Positions 15,553 to 23,500 of a stretch of 40,713 bases of DNA are shown here, one piece after another; positions within the stretch are counted from its first letter, which is position 1; every line of letters begins with the position of its first letter. The notes below the pieces were generated by a model. That model saw only the letters and a program-made list of their open reading frames with translations. It had not been told where the DNA came from and searched no databases. The position numbers and the translations under genes were made by a program. Source of the DNA: Segatella cerevisiae (GTDB lineage: Bacteria; Bacteroidota; Bacteroidia; Bacteroidales; Bacteroidaceae); contig NZ_JAMXLY010000029.1 of NCBI RefSeq assembly GCF_024054555.1, positions 1 through 40,713 on the forward strand. The letters run 5' to 3'.

Positions 15553-17799
15553 GTGGATACGAACTTATTAAATGCTGGACTTCGGAAGAAGGCCTGGATA
15601 CTTATTATGCCGGGTCTGCTTTTTTTTATCCTTCTTCTTCTTTCATCATGCTCGCCCACGAAGTTTGTGCCTGATAAGAAATATCTGTTGACTAAGGTGG
15701 AGCTCAAGTCTGACCGCCAAGATCTCGATCCTTCTTCTCTCGAACCTTATATCCGCCAGAAAGCAAATTCCAAATGGTTCTCGGCTTTCAAGATCCCTTT
15801 GTACACGTATGCGCTCTCAGGAAAAGATTCCACGAAATGGCTGAACAGGGAATTGCAGCGGATAGGGGAGCGGCCAGTCATCTATGATACGCTTCAGGCG
15901 CGCCTATCCTGTCAGGATTTGGAAGCGGCTATGCATAACCTGGGTTTTATGAACGCCCGGGTAAGTCTTGACCATCGGGTCAAAGGTAAAAAGATTCAGT
16001 TGACTTATCAGTTGCATCCCGGGGAGGCTTTCACGATAGGAAAGGTGGATTATGTCATTGATGACGATTCCATAGCCCGTCTTCTTCGTATGGACGAAGA
16101 AAAGAACAGGGGCTTGCATCCGGGAATGAAATTTACAGTGACTGCCCTTCAGAATGAGCGGAGCCGTGTCACTGCCCTCCTGAATAATTTAGGATATTAT
16201 CGTTTTCATAAGGAGTTTATTCAGTATTCCGCCGACACTTTGCCGGGGAAGAGGGATATCGCCCTGACTTTCCACTTGATGAAATACCGTGAGAATAATG
16301 ATGCTCCCGAGACCCTTCACCCCCGGTATAAGATTCGCTCTGTCCAGTTCCTGAGCGGTGATTCAGGGAAGATCCATCTCAGAGAGAAAATCCTTGAAGA
16401 GAATACGGACGTGAAGGCAGGGGATTACTACAGTGCCCTTGACTTGCAACGGACTTATCGCAATTTCAGTCGCCTTCAAGCCGTGAAATTTACGAATATC
16501 CGATTCAAGGAGTTGCCGGATTCGGGACTCTTGGATTGTGGCATTCAGATCAGTACGAACAAACCGTCTTCTATCTCTTTCCAACCTGAGGGGACGAATA
16601 CGGCCGGGGATCTCGGAGCCGCAGCGTCACTGACTTATACGAACAGGAATCTCTTCAGGGGCAGTGAACAGTTGAGTATAGCACTGCGTGGGGCTTACGA
16701 GGCAATCACGGATTTGGAAGGGTACAAGAATCAGGACTATCAGGAGTATTCCATTGAGACCAAGTTGTCTTTCCCGAGGTTTCTCGTTCCTTTTACGTCC
16801 CAACCTTTCAAGGATCGTCAGAATGCCTCCACGGATTTTTCCGTGGGATGGGATTTCCAGAACAGACCGGAGTTTCACCGCCGTGACTTTTCCATGACCT
16901 GGAGTTATCGCTGGAGCAATCCTCAGCACCACATTACTTACCATTTTGATTTCCTGAACTTGAACTATGTCTATATGCCTTGGATCTCTGAGACGTTCAA
17001 GCATGACTATCTGGACAGTGTCTCCAACCGCAATGCGATCCTCAGATACAATTATGAAGATCTTTTCATTATGCGCATGGGGTTCGGCCTGAGTTATTCC
17101 AATGGCAAGGACGCTGTGCGTGCGAATGTGGAGACCGCAGGAAACCTGCTTCAGGGGCTTTCTTCGATGTTCAACTTTCATACGAACAGCAGCGGGCAGC
17201 ATACGCTTTTCGATATTGCCTATGCCCAGTATGCCAAATTTGATTTTGACTATACGCGACTGTTGCATTTCGATACCCGCAATGCGCTCGCCCTGCATGG
17301 GGACTTCGGCATTGCAGTACCTTATGGCAACAGTGATATCCTGCCTTTTGAAAAACGCTATTTCTCCGGTGGGGCCAATTCTGTCAGAGGTTGGGGAGTA
17401 CGTGAACTCGGTCCCGGAAAATTCAGGGGAACTGACGGAAGGATTGACTTCATCAATCAGACGGGAGATATGAAACTGGATATGAATGTGGAATACAGAA
17501 CCTTTCTGTTCTGGAAACTTTATGGGGCTGCATTCGTGGATGCCGGGAATATCTGGACACTGCGTAATTATGCGGACCAACCCGGAGGGGAATTCAAATG
17601 GAATACATTCTATCAGCAGATTGCAATGTCGTATGGACTGGGACTCCGGTTCAACTTCAATTATTTTATATTACGCTTTGATATGGGTATCAAAGCTATT
17701 AATCCCGCTTATACGACTCAGGATGAGCACTATGCGATCTTTCATCCTGATTTCAGTCGTGATTTTGCTTTTCACTTCGCGGTAGGCCTTCCATTCTGA
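15553..17799 (+). CDS. tamL: TamL-like outer membrane lipoprotein, BamA/TamA (Omp85) superfamily
   Basis: This Omp85-type protein should sit in the outer membrane and help insert other barrels or lipids. From the GTG start, residues 1-33 form a lipoprotein signal with a Lys/Arg n-region, a hydrophobic core and lipobox LSSC (Cys33), so the N-terminus is lipidated, the hallmark of Bacteroidetes TamL. POTRA-like repeats follow to about residue 350 (e.g. GEAFTIGKVDYVIDD, HPRYKIRSVQFLSG, ADYYSALDLQRTYR-like segment). The C-terminal barrel has the signature FSGGANSVRGWGVRELGPG near 620 and ends on an aromatic residue (GLPF). The usual partner, the large AsmA-like TamB, is not adjacent. ATG 15607 is an alternative start but leaves no positive n-region. 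The 3' end overlaps a convergent gene by 47 bases. Confidence 0.88.
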   Translation: MDTNLLNAGLRKKAWILIMPGLLFFILLLLSSCSPTKFVPDKKYLLTKVELKSDRQDLDPSSLEPYIRQKANSKWFSAFKIPLYTYALSGKDSTKWLNRELQRIGERPVIYDTLQARLSCQDLEAAMHNLGFMNARVSLDHRVKGKKIQLTYQLHPGEAFTIGKVDYVIDDDSIARLLRMDEEKNRGLHPGMKFTVTALQNERSRVTALLNNLGYYRFHKEFIQYSADTLPGKRDIALTFHLMKYRENNDAPETLHPRYKIRSVQFLSGDSGKIHLREKILEENTDVKAGDYYSALDLQRTYRNFSRLQAVKFTNIRFKELPDSGLLDCGIQISTNKPSSISFQPEGTNTAGDLGAAASLTYTNRNLFRGSEQLSIALRGAYEAITDLEGYKNQDYQEYSIETKLSFPRFLVPFTSQPFKDRQNASTDFSVGWDFQNRPEFHRRDFSMTWSYRWSNPQHHITYHFDFLNLNYVYMPWISETFKHDYLDSVSNRNAILRYNYEDLFIMRMGFGLSYSNGKDAVRANVETAGNLLQGLSSMFNFHTNSSGQHTLFDIAYAQYAKFDFDYTRLLHFDTRNALALHGDFGIAVPYGNSDILPFEKRYFSGGANSVRGWGVRELGPGKFRGTDGRIDFINQTGDMKLDMNVEYRTFLFWKLYGAAFVDAGNIWTLRNYADQPGGEFKWNTFYQQIAMSYGLGLRFNFNYFILRFDMGIKAINPAYTTQDEHYAIFHPDFSRDFAFHFAVGLPF

Positions 17800-18250
17800 C
17801 CTTCCAATGGTTGTCTTCAAAGACCATCGATAGGCGGAACCGGGCTTCAGGTATAATCTTGGCTTTTTTACCCAAGGTATCCATGCTGACGAAATCCTTG
17901 ACCGTAAGTAGGATATGGGCAATAGAGTCACCCGGGAAATGGATCTTTTCTATTTTATAGGAAGCACCGTCCGACTTGTTCTTGAGAATATCAATATCTG
18001 ATTCGCGTACATTGGATGCGGCATATCTGAGCCATATCCGGGAATCGGTCGTGCAATATCCTGCAGCCTTCTCGAATTGCCAGTTGAAATAGCTCATGGC
18101 AAATGAGTCAGCATCAGCTTTCAGTTGTTTGTCATCTCCGGCATGATGAGGCCGGCAGCCTGCGGGAATCGTGAGAATCGTGGCTACGGCTGCGCAGAGT
18201 GAGAGCGCACGAAAAGATGACGGGAGAATATCTGAAATCTTAAAATTCAT
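17753..18250 (-). CDS. Small lipoprotein with NTF2-like (DUF4878-like) tail
   Basis: The protein has 165 residues. A hydrophobic signal segment (LSLCAAVATILTIPAGC) ends in a lipobox with Cys32, so it should be a membrane-anchored lipoprotein. The mature domain, DADSFAMSYFNWQFEKAAGYCTTDSRIWLRYAASN onward, with a YKIEKIHF strand, ILLTVKDFV and RLSMVFEDNHWKVRMEGLPR, has the helix-then-curved-sheet layout of NTF2/DUF4878-like proteins. That assignment is tentative. The ATG at 18250 was chosen over longer openings that lack a signal. The last 15 codons are antisense to the last codons of the TamL-like gene, so the two transcripts overlap tail to tail. Confidence 0.75.
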   Translation of the reverse strand: MNFKISDILPSSFRALSLCAAVATILTIPAGCRPHHAGDDKQLKADADSFAMSYFNWQFEKAAGYCTTDSRIWLRYAASNVRESDIDILKNKSDGASYKIEKIHFPGDSIAHILLTVKDFVSMDTLGKKAKIIPEARFRLSMVFEDNHWKVRMEGLPRSEKQNHD

Positions 18251-18273
18251 AATGAAACTGTAAATCGTTCTCA

Positions 18274-18281
18274 CAAAGGTA
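18274..18281 (-). promoter_or_regulatory. Promoter -7 element of small lipoprotein
   Basis: On the minus strand TACCTTTG (18281-18274) lies 24 bases before the ATG at 18250. The -33 element is weak. Confidence 0.5.
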
Positions 18282-18290
18282 CTGAAAATT

Positions 18291-18321
18291 TTTGTTTTCT
18301 TGATCTTTTTTCGTAATTTCG
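18291..18321 (+). promoter_or_regulatory. Promoter of the tandem metallo-hydrolase operon
   Basis: TTTG at 18291-18294 and TAATTTCG at 18314-18321 are 19 bases apart; the -7 element differs from consensus at one position. The ATG is 18 bases downstream. It lies partly across the divergent lipoprotein promoter region. Confidence 0.6.
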
Positions 18322-18338
18322 CAGCAAATCGTTTTATA

Positions 18339-19208
18339 ATGTTGAAATTTATTGCCGTCGGTAGCGGGAGCAGTGGCAATTGCTATTACCTGACTAACGG
18401 GACGGATTCTTTGTTGATTGATTTAGGAGTAGGAATAAATGCCTTGAAGAGGTGTTTCAGAAAATATCATATTGATTTTGATTCTGTGGATGATGTCCTG
18501 ATCACTCATGACCACTCAGACCATATCAAACTTGTCGGGCGCCTGAGTGGGGAGTACCATCTGCCTGTCTTTGCCACAAGAGCGGTGCATGAAGGGATAG
18601 ACAGAAGCGTCGAGCACATGCGGGAACGCTGCTTGGCAGGACCGAAAAAGCGAACTTCCGGCCTCCTACAGCCTATTCTCCCAGAATGTCGCAGGTATGT
18701 AGAGAAGGGTGTCCCTTTCATGTTGGGAGCTTTTCGCGTTACGCCTTTCGGTGTTCCGCATGACAGTTCTGACAATGTGGGTTATGCCATAGAATACGAT
18801 GGAATAATGTTCTGTCTGATGACGGATATCGGGCATCTTACAGAAGAGATGAAGGCCTATATCAGTAAGGCTGATTATCTGGTCATCGAGGCTAATCATG
18901 ATCGCGATTCCGTCATGAACGGTCCTTATCCTGCCTATCTGAAGGAGCGGATTCTGGGCGCAACGGGTCATCTGAGCAATAAGGAATGTGGCCAGGCTGT
19001 AGCAGAGTATGCTTCTAGCCGGCTCCGACATATCTGGCTGTGTCATCTGAGCAAGACCAATAATTCTCCTGCACTCGCCTTAAGCGAGGTGAAGGAGATG
19101 ATCCGCACGACAGTAGAAAATGTACAGGGCCGTGACTTTATGTTGAACGTGCCTATAGATGTCCTGGAACGCGGGAAGATGAGTGACCTTTTTGAATTGG
19201 CTGGATAA
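18339..19208 (+). CDS. Metallo-beta-lactamase-fold hydrolase, WalJ/YycJ-like (paralogue 1)
   Basis: This cytoplasmic two-metal hydrolase has 289 residues. The fold signature is clear: FIAVGSGSSGNCYYL at 4-18, then HDHSDH at 57-62 (the HxHxDH metal site), FGVPHDSSDNVGY near 147, LMTDIGH (metal Asp) and a late His in IWLCHLS. The GSGSSGNCYYL opening and the overall layout are those of the YycJ/WalJ group, linked in Firmicutes to DNA double-strand processing, so a nuclease or phosphodiesterase activity is possible but not shown. The ATG at 18339 was preferred over upstream codons because the family begins here. Its stop codon overlaps the next ATG by one base (TAATG), so the two are translationally coupled. 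Confidence 0.88.
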   Translation: MLKFIAVGSGSSGNCYYLTNGTDSLLIDLGVGINALKRCFRKYHIDFDSVDDVLITHDHSDHIKLVGRLSGEYHLPVFATRAVHEGIDRSVEHMRERCLAGPKKRTSGLLQPILPECRRYVEKGVPFMLGAFRVTPFGVPHDSSDNVGYAIEYDGIMFCLMTDIGHLTEEMKAYISKADYLVIEANHDRDSVMNGPYPAYLKERILGATGHLSNKECGQAVAEYASSRLRHIWLCHLSKTNNSPALALSEVKEMIRTTVENVQGRDFMLNVPIDVLERGKMSDLFELAG

Positions 19209-20026
19209 TGTTCCGATTTATTTCTTTCGGCAGTGGGACCAGTGGCAATTGCTATCTGCTCTATACGTCTTCAGATGCCCTCCTGATTGATGTGGGGGTA
19301 GGACTGCGAGGCTTGAAAAAATACTTTCATGATTATGGTTTGGATCTGAGCATGGTCCGGCATGTACTGGTCACACATAATCATGCTGATCATGTCAAGT
19401 CGGTGGGGAGTTTCAGTACAACTTTCAATGTCCCTGTGTATGCAACGGCGAAAGTGCATCGTGGCATCAGGGAAAATGTCTGTGTGCGGAAGAAGATTCC
19501 CCGTGTTCTCATACGGACGATTGAGAAAGATACCACTTTCTTGTTGGGTGACTTTCAGGTTACACCTTTTGAAGTGCCTCATAATAGTCCTGAAAATGTG
19601 GGTTATCTGATCAAGTCGGAAGGCGTGACCTTCTGTCTGCTGACAGATGTCGGGTCCTTGAATCCCGGTATCCGACATGCCATCAGTAAGGCTGACTATC
19701 TGGTCATTGAAGCTAATTTCAACATAGATATGCTGAATAGGGGACCTTATCCTGAAGGGATGAAAAAACAGATCTTGAGTGATACTGGACATCAGAGTAA
19801 TGTGGATTGTGGAAAAGCGCTTTCGGAGAATGCTTCGGATAATCTACGACACATCTGGCTCTGTCACCTGAGCGGGACGAATAATTCCCAGTCGACGGCG
19901 CTTTCGGATGTCAGGGAGGTGATAGAGGAGGCTGTCAGGGTTGATCCTTCTCGCCGGTTTCTTTTGGATGTTCCTATTGATGCCTTGTCCCGTAAGATTC
20001 CCAGTGAGATTTTCAATCTGAAATGA
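19208..20026 (+). CDS. Metallo-beta-lactamase-fold hydrolase, WalJ/YycJ-like (paralogue 2)
   Basis: This protein of 272 residues is collinear with paralogue 1. GSGTSGNCYLL occupies the same residues, the metal site HNHADH is again at 57-62, and FEVPHNSPENVGYLI, LLTDVGSL, KADYLVIEAN and HIWLCHLSGTNNSQ match position by position. It lacks about 17 residues present in paralogue 1 around residue 95-115 (the AGPKKRTSGLLQPILPE segment), and has GSL where the first has GHL, so one downstream His differs. Both copies keep all HxHxDH ligands and should be active. The pair is a tandem duplication within the lineage. Its substrate is unknown. Confidence 0.88.
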   Translation: MFRFISFGSGTSGNCYLLYTSSDALLIDVGVGLRGLKKYFHDYGLDLSMVRHVLVTHNHADHVKSVGSFSTTFNVPVYATAKVHRGIRENVCVRKKIPRVLIRTIEKDTTFLLGDFQVTPFEVPHNSPENVGYLIKSEGVTFCLLTDVGSLNPGIRHAISKADYLVIEANFNIDMLNRGPYPEGMKKQILSDTGHQSNVDCGKALSENASDNLRHIWLCHLSGTNNSQSTALSDVREVIEEAVRVDPSRRFLLDVPIDALSRKIPSEIFNLK

Positions 20027-20462
20027 TAGGGGTGGGAATTATTCTGATATTGGGGTAGGTATACTTCTGGAATTTGCCTTGGGGACTGTCATTCCGCCCC
20101 CGATTATTCGCAATGACGAGTACAGATTCTTTCCGGTCACACGGCCCTACTTTTCTCGATGACCGGGATTGGAGTTCTTGAAAACTCGTTTTTTCAAAAA
20201 AATAAATGAAGTGTTTTTTCGTATTGTAGGAAAGTCTGATAGGCGAGGAAACCTATCGGTTTCCCTTAATGTTTTGTCGTTTTTTGACGATGTAAAAGAG
20301 ACCTCGTAACCATAGTAATACCTGCCCTCATAGTTTCGAGAAAGTCGGCGTCTTGTTTCTCGAAAGAGACGTCCAAGTTTCTCGAAACTACCAAGTGCCC
20401 TTTCTCGATGGTTCCCAACGCTTGATTTCCCACCGAAGGTAAGATTGAAGGAATAGCTTAAG
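20027..20462. other. Noncoding gap with several inverted repeats
   Basis: I found no gene in these 436 bases between convergent units. A hairpin GGAAACC-TATC-GGTTTCC is at 20247-20264, followed by a T-rich stretch, and may end the hydrolase operon although it is 220 bases past the stop. A second, TTGAAAA/TTTTCAA, is at 20178-20197. A set of TTTCTCGA-type words occurs at 20152-20159, 20356-20365, 20378-20389 and 20401-20408, with the inverted form at 20332-20343. Confidence 0.6.
20332..20389. repeat. One inverted arm facing two alternative partner arms
   Basis: Arm A AGTTTCGAGAAA (20332-20343) is the exact complement of arm C TTTCTCGAAACT (20378-20389, 12 bases) and also pairs over 10 bases with arm B TTTCTCGAAA (20356-20365). 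The arms could therefore form either of two exclusive hairpins. No U-tract follows, so a simple terminator is unlikely. Confidence 0.6.
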
Positions 20463-20498
20463 ACGAAAAAAGGAAGGCTTCAAACTGAAGTCTTCCTG
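20463..20498 (-). terminator. Terminator after tRNA-Cys
   Basis: On the minus strand AGGAAG-A-CTTCA (20497-20486) pairs with TGAAG-C-CTTCCT (20482-20471) and is followed by six T. It lies 13 bases past the tRNA-Cys 3' end. Confidence 0.85.
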
Positions 20499-20510
20499 AT
20501 CATCCTTTGG

Positions 20511-20581
20511 AGGTACCAAGCAGAGTCGAACTGCTCTCCACGGTTTTGCAGACCGTTACCTAACCGCTCGGCCATGGTACC
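20511..20581 (-). tRNA. tRNA-Cys (anticodon GCA)
   Basis: On the minus strand GGTACCA (20581-20575) pairs with TGGTACC (20518-20512). The anticodon stem ACGGT/ACCGT encloses TCTGCAA-type loop with anticodon GCA, and the T-loop is TTCGACT. It is 71 bases and does not encode CCA. It has its own promoter and terminator. Confidence 0.96.
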
Positions 20582-20598
20582 ATTCTGATTTACGGATG

Positions 20599-20629
20599 CA
20601 AAGGTAGGGTTTTTATTTTACTTTGCCAA
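20599..20629 (-). promoter_or_regulatory. Promoter of tRNA-Cys
   Basis: On the minus strand TTTGG has its TTG at 20629-20627 and TACCTTTG lies at 20606-20599, with exactly 20 bases between. Start would be near 20592, about 10 bases before the tRNA. The -33 part lies beside the stop of the FeoB-associated gene (20618), so it is only just outside coding sequence. Confidence 0.8.
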
Positions 20630-20800
20630 ATTTTTTCTTGGCTTTTTCTTATTTTTTTGGCAGGTATCGTAGAAGGCACACCCTGCACAACGGTAATCTT
20701 TGCAGACCAGATTCCGTTTTATAGTTCTGTATGTGCTTATCCCTATGTAGGTAAGGGCGGCAAGCAGAATGATTCCGATAATGATATATTGTAGAGTCAT
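20618..20800 (-). CDS. FeoB-associated Cys-rich membrane protein
   Basis: This 60-residue protein has one N-terminal membrane span (YIIIGIILLAALTYIGI) and a short cytoplasmic tail with four Cys in VCKDYRCAGCAFYDTC, then a Lys-rich end. This is the FeoB-associated Cys-rich protein family, encoded next to feoB in Bacteroidetes. The clustered Cys may bind iron or sense redox state and interact with the FeoB permease, analogous in position to FeoC; this is inferred. The ATG at 20800 lies 45 bases after the feoB stop, so both are probably on one transcript. Confidence 0.88.
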   Translation of the reverse strand: MTLQYIIIGIILLAALTYIGISTYRTIKRNLVCKDYRCAGCAFYDTCQKNKKKPRKNLAK

Positions 20801-20845
20801 ATTCTTTACGGTTTTAAGTAAAATGCTCAGTCCTGTTTTCTGTAG

Positions 20846-23314
20846 CTATATCACAAACAGACCTATCTGGAAAACTATAGCACTGACGATCCATGCTAAC
20901 ACGCACGTGTATCCGGCTGTAAATCCTGCCCATTTCCAACTCCCCGTTTCTCCTTTTATGGCTGCAATAGTCGCGATGCAGGGGACATACAACAGTACGA
21001 ACAGGAGGTAACAGTAGGCTGTAAGACCTGCTATGCGATTCGCCTGCGAGATGCTTATTCCATCTGATTGGGCTATATCTTTGACCATTTGTTGATGGAT
21101 CATTTCTGATCCGCGGGGGCCTTCTGTAGCGTTCCCCTGATTTGCATAGAGTACTCCAAGGCTGGATGCGACGATCTCTTTGGCTGCTATTCCCGCAATA
21201 AGACCGACATCTAGTTTCCAGTTGAACCCCTGAGGACGGAAAACTGGTTCAACAGTGTGTCCGATCTTGCCAAGGAAACTCTGTTCTTGTTGTTGCTGAG
21301 CTGTAAGGTTCTCCGGATGGGGGAAATAGCCTAAGGCCCAGATGATGATACTTCCGACCAGGATGACACCACCCATCTTTTTCAAGTACTGTTTCCCTTT
21401 TTCCCAAGTGTGACGGCCCATCGCTTTCCATGTAGGGAAACGGTAGGGGGGGAGTTCCATTACAAATGGCGTATCTTCTCCTTTAAAGAAAAGTTTACCG
21501 AACAACAGACTCATCAGAATGGCCATGATGATGCCAACGAGATAGAAAGAGGTGAGGATGAGCCCTCGGTATTTCAGAGGGAAGAAGATTCCGCAGATCA
21601 TGACATAGATAGGTATACGTGCCGTACAACTCATCATCGGAATGATCAGCATCGTGATCAGACGTGAACGTTTGCTCTCTATTGTCCGCGTAGCCATGAC
21701 AGCCGGTACATTACACCCGAATCCCATAATCAGAGGGATGAAGGATTTACCGTGAAGTCCCATCTTGTGCATCAACTTATCCATGATGAAAGCTGCCCGG
21801 GCCATATATCCTGAGTCTTCCATGAAGGAGATAAAGAAATAGAGGATGAGAATCTGTGGCACGAAGACGATTACAGCTCCCACACCTCCGATGATACCGT
21901 CTACTATCATGGCTTTTATCGGACCGTCCGGCATCGTCGCGCTGATTATATTCCCCAACCCGTTGATGCCCTCTTGCAGCCATTCCTGCGGATATGATCC
22001 AAGTACAAATGTGGCTGTGAATATCACAAAGAGAATTAAAAAGAAGATAGGGAATCCTATCCATTTATTGGTAAGGATCTTATCTATCTGATGAGTGAGC
22101 TGGTAGCTGTTTTTCTTCTTGCCGGTATGGTAACCGGCTTCCTCCAAGGCGCCATGAATGAATCCGTATTTGGCATCCATGATTGCTGTTTCACTGTCTT
22201 CCTCTGTTTCTTCCTTGACTCTGGCTGCGGCTGTATCTCTATGGGCAAAGATCTCTTTTGCATCCGGCAGTTTGGAGACAATGCTCTCCACGTCCTTGTC
22301 CATCTGTAGGAGTTTGATAGCGAGGTATCTAGTGGAATAACTCTGGCGGATATCCGTTTCTTTCTTCAGGTGTTCCTGAATCTCTTTGATCCCGTTCTCG
22401 ATCTCGTGTCCGTGATTGATATGGATGTGGCGGTAATGCGGGTCACTGCCTTCTTCCGACTCATAGACTTGAATGATTTCGTGGAAGAGTTCTTTGACAC
22501 CCTTTCCGCTTTTGAAAACGGTCGGTACCATGGGTACACCCAACAGTTCACTTAATTTGTCCCGGTCGAAGATGTCACCACGCTGATTGGCTTCGTCATA
22601 GAAATTCAAGGCTACGACCATGCTGATGTGCATGTCAATCAATTCAGTGGTGAGATAGAGATTACGCTCAAGGTTGAACGAATCAACAACATTGATGACC
22701 ACATCGGGTGTCTTCTCAATAAGTTGCTTACGTACGTAGATCTCTTCGGGCGAGTAGGCTGATAATGAATAAGTTCCGGGTAAGTCGACCAGATTGAATT
22801 CATAGCCCTCAAATTTAGCGTAGCCTTCTTTTGCATCTACCGTCACTCCTGCGTAGTTGCCTACACGCTCATGAGCTCCGGAAGCAAAATTGAAAAGAGA
22901 AGTTTTTCCACAGTTGGGGTTTCCTACCAGTGCTACGTTGATGACACGGTGTCTTTCGTCTGCCGCCTCTTCCCATTCCTTATTGATGAAAGGACGGTCA
23001 TCAGGGTCAGTGGCGTCTGCCACTGTACGAAGTGTTTGTTTTCCGGCTGAGGCCTGTTTTTGTTTCTCCTTTTCGATAATTCTTGCCTCTTCCAGAGAGA
23101 TTACCTCTATCAAGGCAGCTTCGCAATGTCTGAGAGATACCTCGTATCCCATTACCCTGTATTTTACCGGATCCCTCAGTGGTGCATTAAGAAGGGCTTC
23201 TACTGTCTTGCCCTTGATAAATCCCATTTCTATGATCCTTTTGCGAAAACCGCCATGACCGGATACTTTTACGATTACTGCTTTTTCTCCGGTTTTGAGT
23301 TCTGATAATTTCAT
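20846..23314 (-). CDS. feoB: Ferrous iron transporter, FeoA-FeoB fusion
   Basis: This is a GTP-dependent Fe2+ permease of the inner membrane. Residues 1-72 form an SH3-like FeoA domain (MKLSELKTGEKAVIVKVSG ... GYEVSLRHCEAALIEV) fused to FeoB. The G domain follows: GNPNCGKTS at 131-139 (G1), GVTVDAK (G2), DLPGTYSLSAYSPEE (G3) and NFYDE (G4, in the form NxxD). The membrane half has both gate motifs, LIMGFGCNVPAVMATRTIE and MMSCTARIPIY. The total of 822 residues fits the fused type. Three complementary parts (FeoA domain, FeoB and the Cys-rich protein) are thus present. A -7 element lies just upstream; I did not find a clear Fur box. Confidence 0.96.
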   Translation of the reverse strand: MKLSELKTGEKAVIVKVSGHGGFRKRIIEMGFIKGKTVEALLNAPLRDPVKYRVMGYEVSLRHCEAALIEVISLEEARIIEKEKQKQASAGKQTLRTVADATDPDDRPFINKEWEEAADERHRVINVALVGNPNCGKTSLFNFASGAHERVGNYAGVTVDAKEGYAKFEGYEFNLVDLPGTYSLSAYSPEEIYVRKQLIEKTPDVVINVVDSFNLERNLYLTTELIDMHISMVVALNFYDEANQRGDIFDRDKLSELLGVPMVPTVFKSGKGVKELFHEIIQVYESEEGSDPHYRHIHINHGHEIENGIKEIQEHLKKETDIRQSYSTRYLAIKLLQMDKDVESIVSKLPDAKEIFAHRDTAAARVKEETEEDSETAIMDAKYGFIHGALEEAGYHTGKKKNSYQLTHQIDKILTNKWIGFPIFFLILFVIFTATFVLGSYPQEWLQEGINGLGNIISATMPDGPIKAMIVDGIIGGVGAVIVFVPQILILYFFISFMEDSGYMARAAFIMDKLMHKMGLHGKSFIPLIMGFGCNVPAVMATRTIESKRSRLITMLIIPMMSCTARIPIYVMICGIFFPLKYRGLILTSFYLVGIIMAILMSLLFGKLFFKGEDTPFVMELPPYRFPTWKAMGRHTWEKGKQYLKKMGGVILVGSIIIWALGYFPHPENLTAQQQQEQSFLGKIGHTVEPVFRPQGFNWKLDVGLIAGIAAKEIVASSLGVLYANQGNATEGPRGSEMIHQQMVKDIAQSDGISISQANRIAGLTAYCYLLFVLLYVPCIATIAAIKGETGSWKWAGFTAGYTCVLAWIVSAIVFQIGLFVI

Positions 23315-23342
23315 CTTTTACCGTTTTACCTATATTTGGTTG

Positions 23343-23350
23343 CAAATATA
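23343..23350 (-). promoter_or_regulatory. Promoter -7 element of feoB
   Basis: TATATTTG on the minus strand (23350-23343) lies 28 bases before the ATG at 23314. The -33 element is not clear, as is common for regulated promoters. Confidence 0.5.
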
Positions 23351-23500
23351 AACATACTTTATAGGACTAGGACAGAATTGCGTCTGTAATATCTGAAAAT
23401 ACCTACAAATAATGAGGGGAAAACAGTATGTTTGGCCCTTCTACTCTCTTGTAGCAGTGAAGATAATGCCTGAAATGATGTGTGTATGCAATCAGAAAGT

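Noticed and set aside
16627..17580. Minus-strand frame of 317 codons antisense to the TamL-like barrel
   Set aside because: Shadow of the barrel's third-position bias; no signal peptide or family motif, no promoter.
20330..20420. Cluster of TTTCTCGA words as a possible CRISPR remnant
   Set aside because: The words are only 8-12 bases, unevenly spaced and in both orientations; no repeat-spacer pattern and no cas genes.
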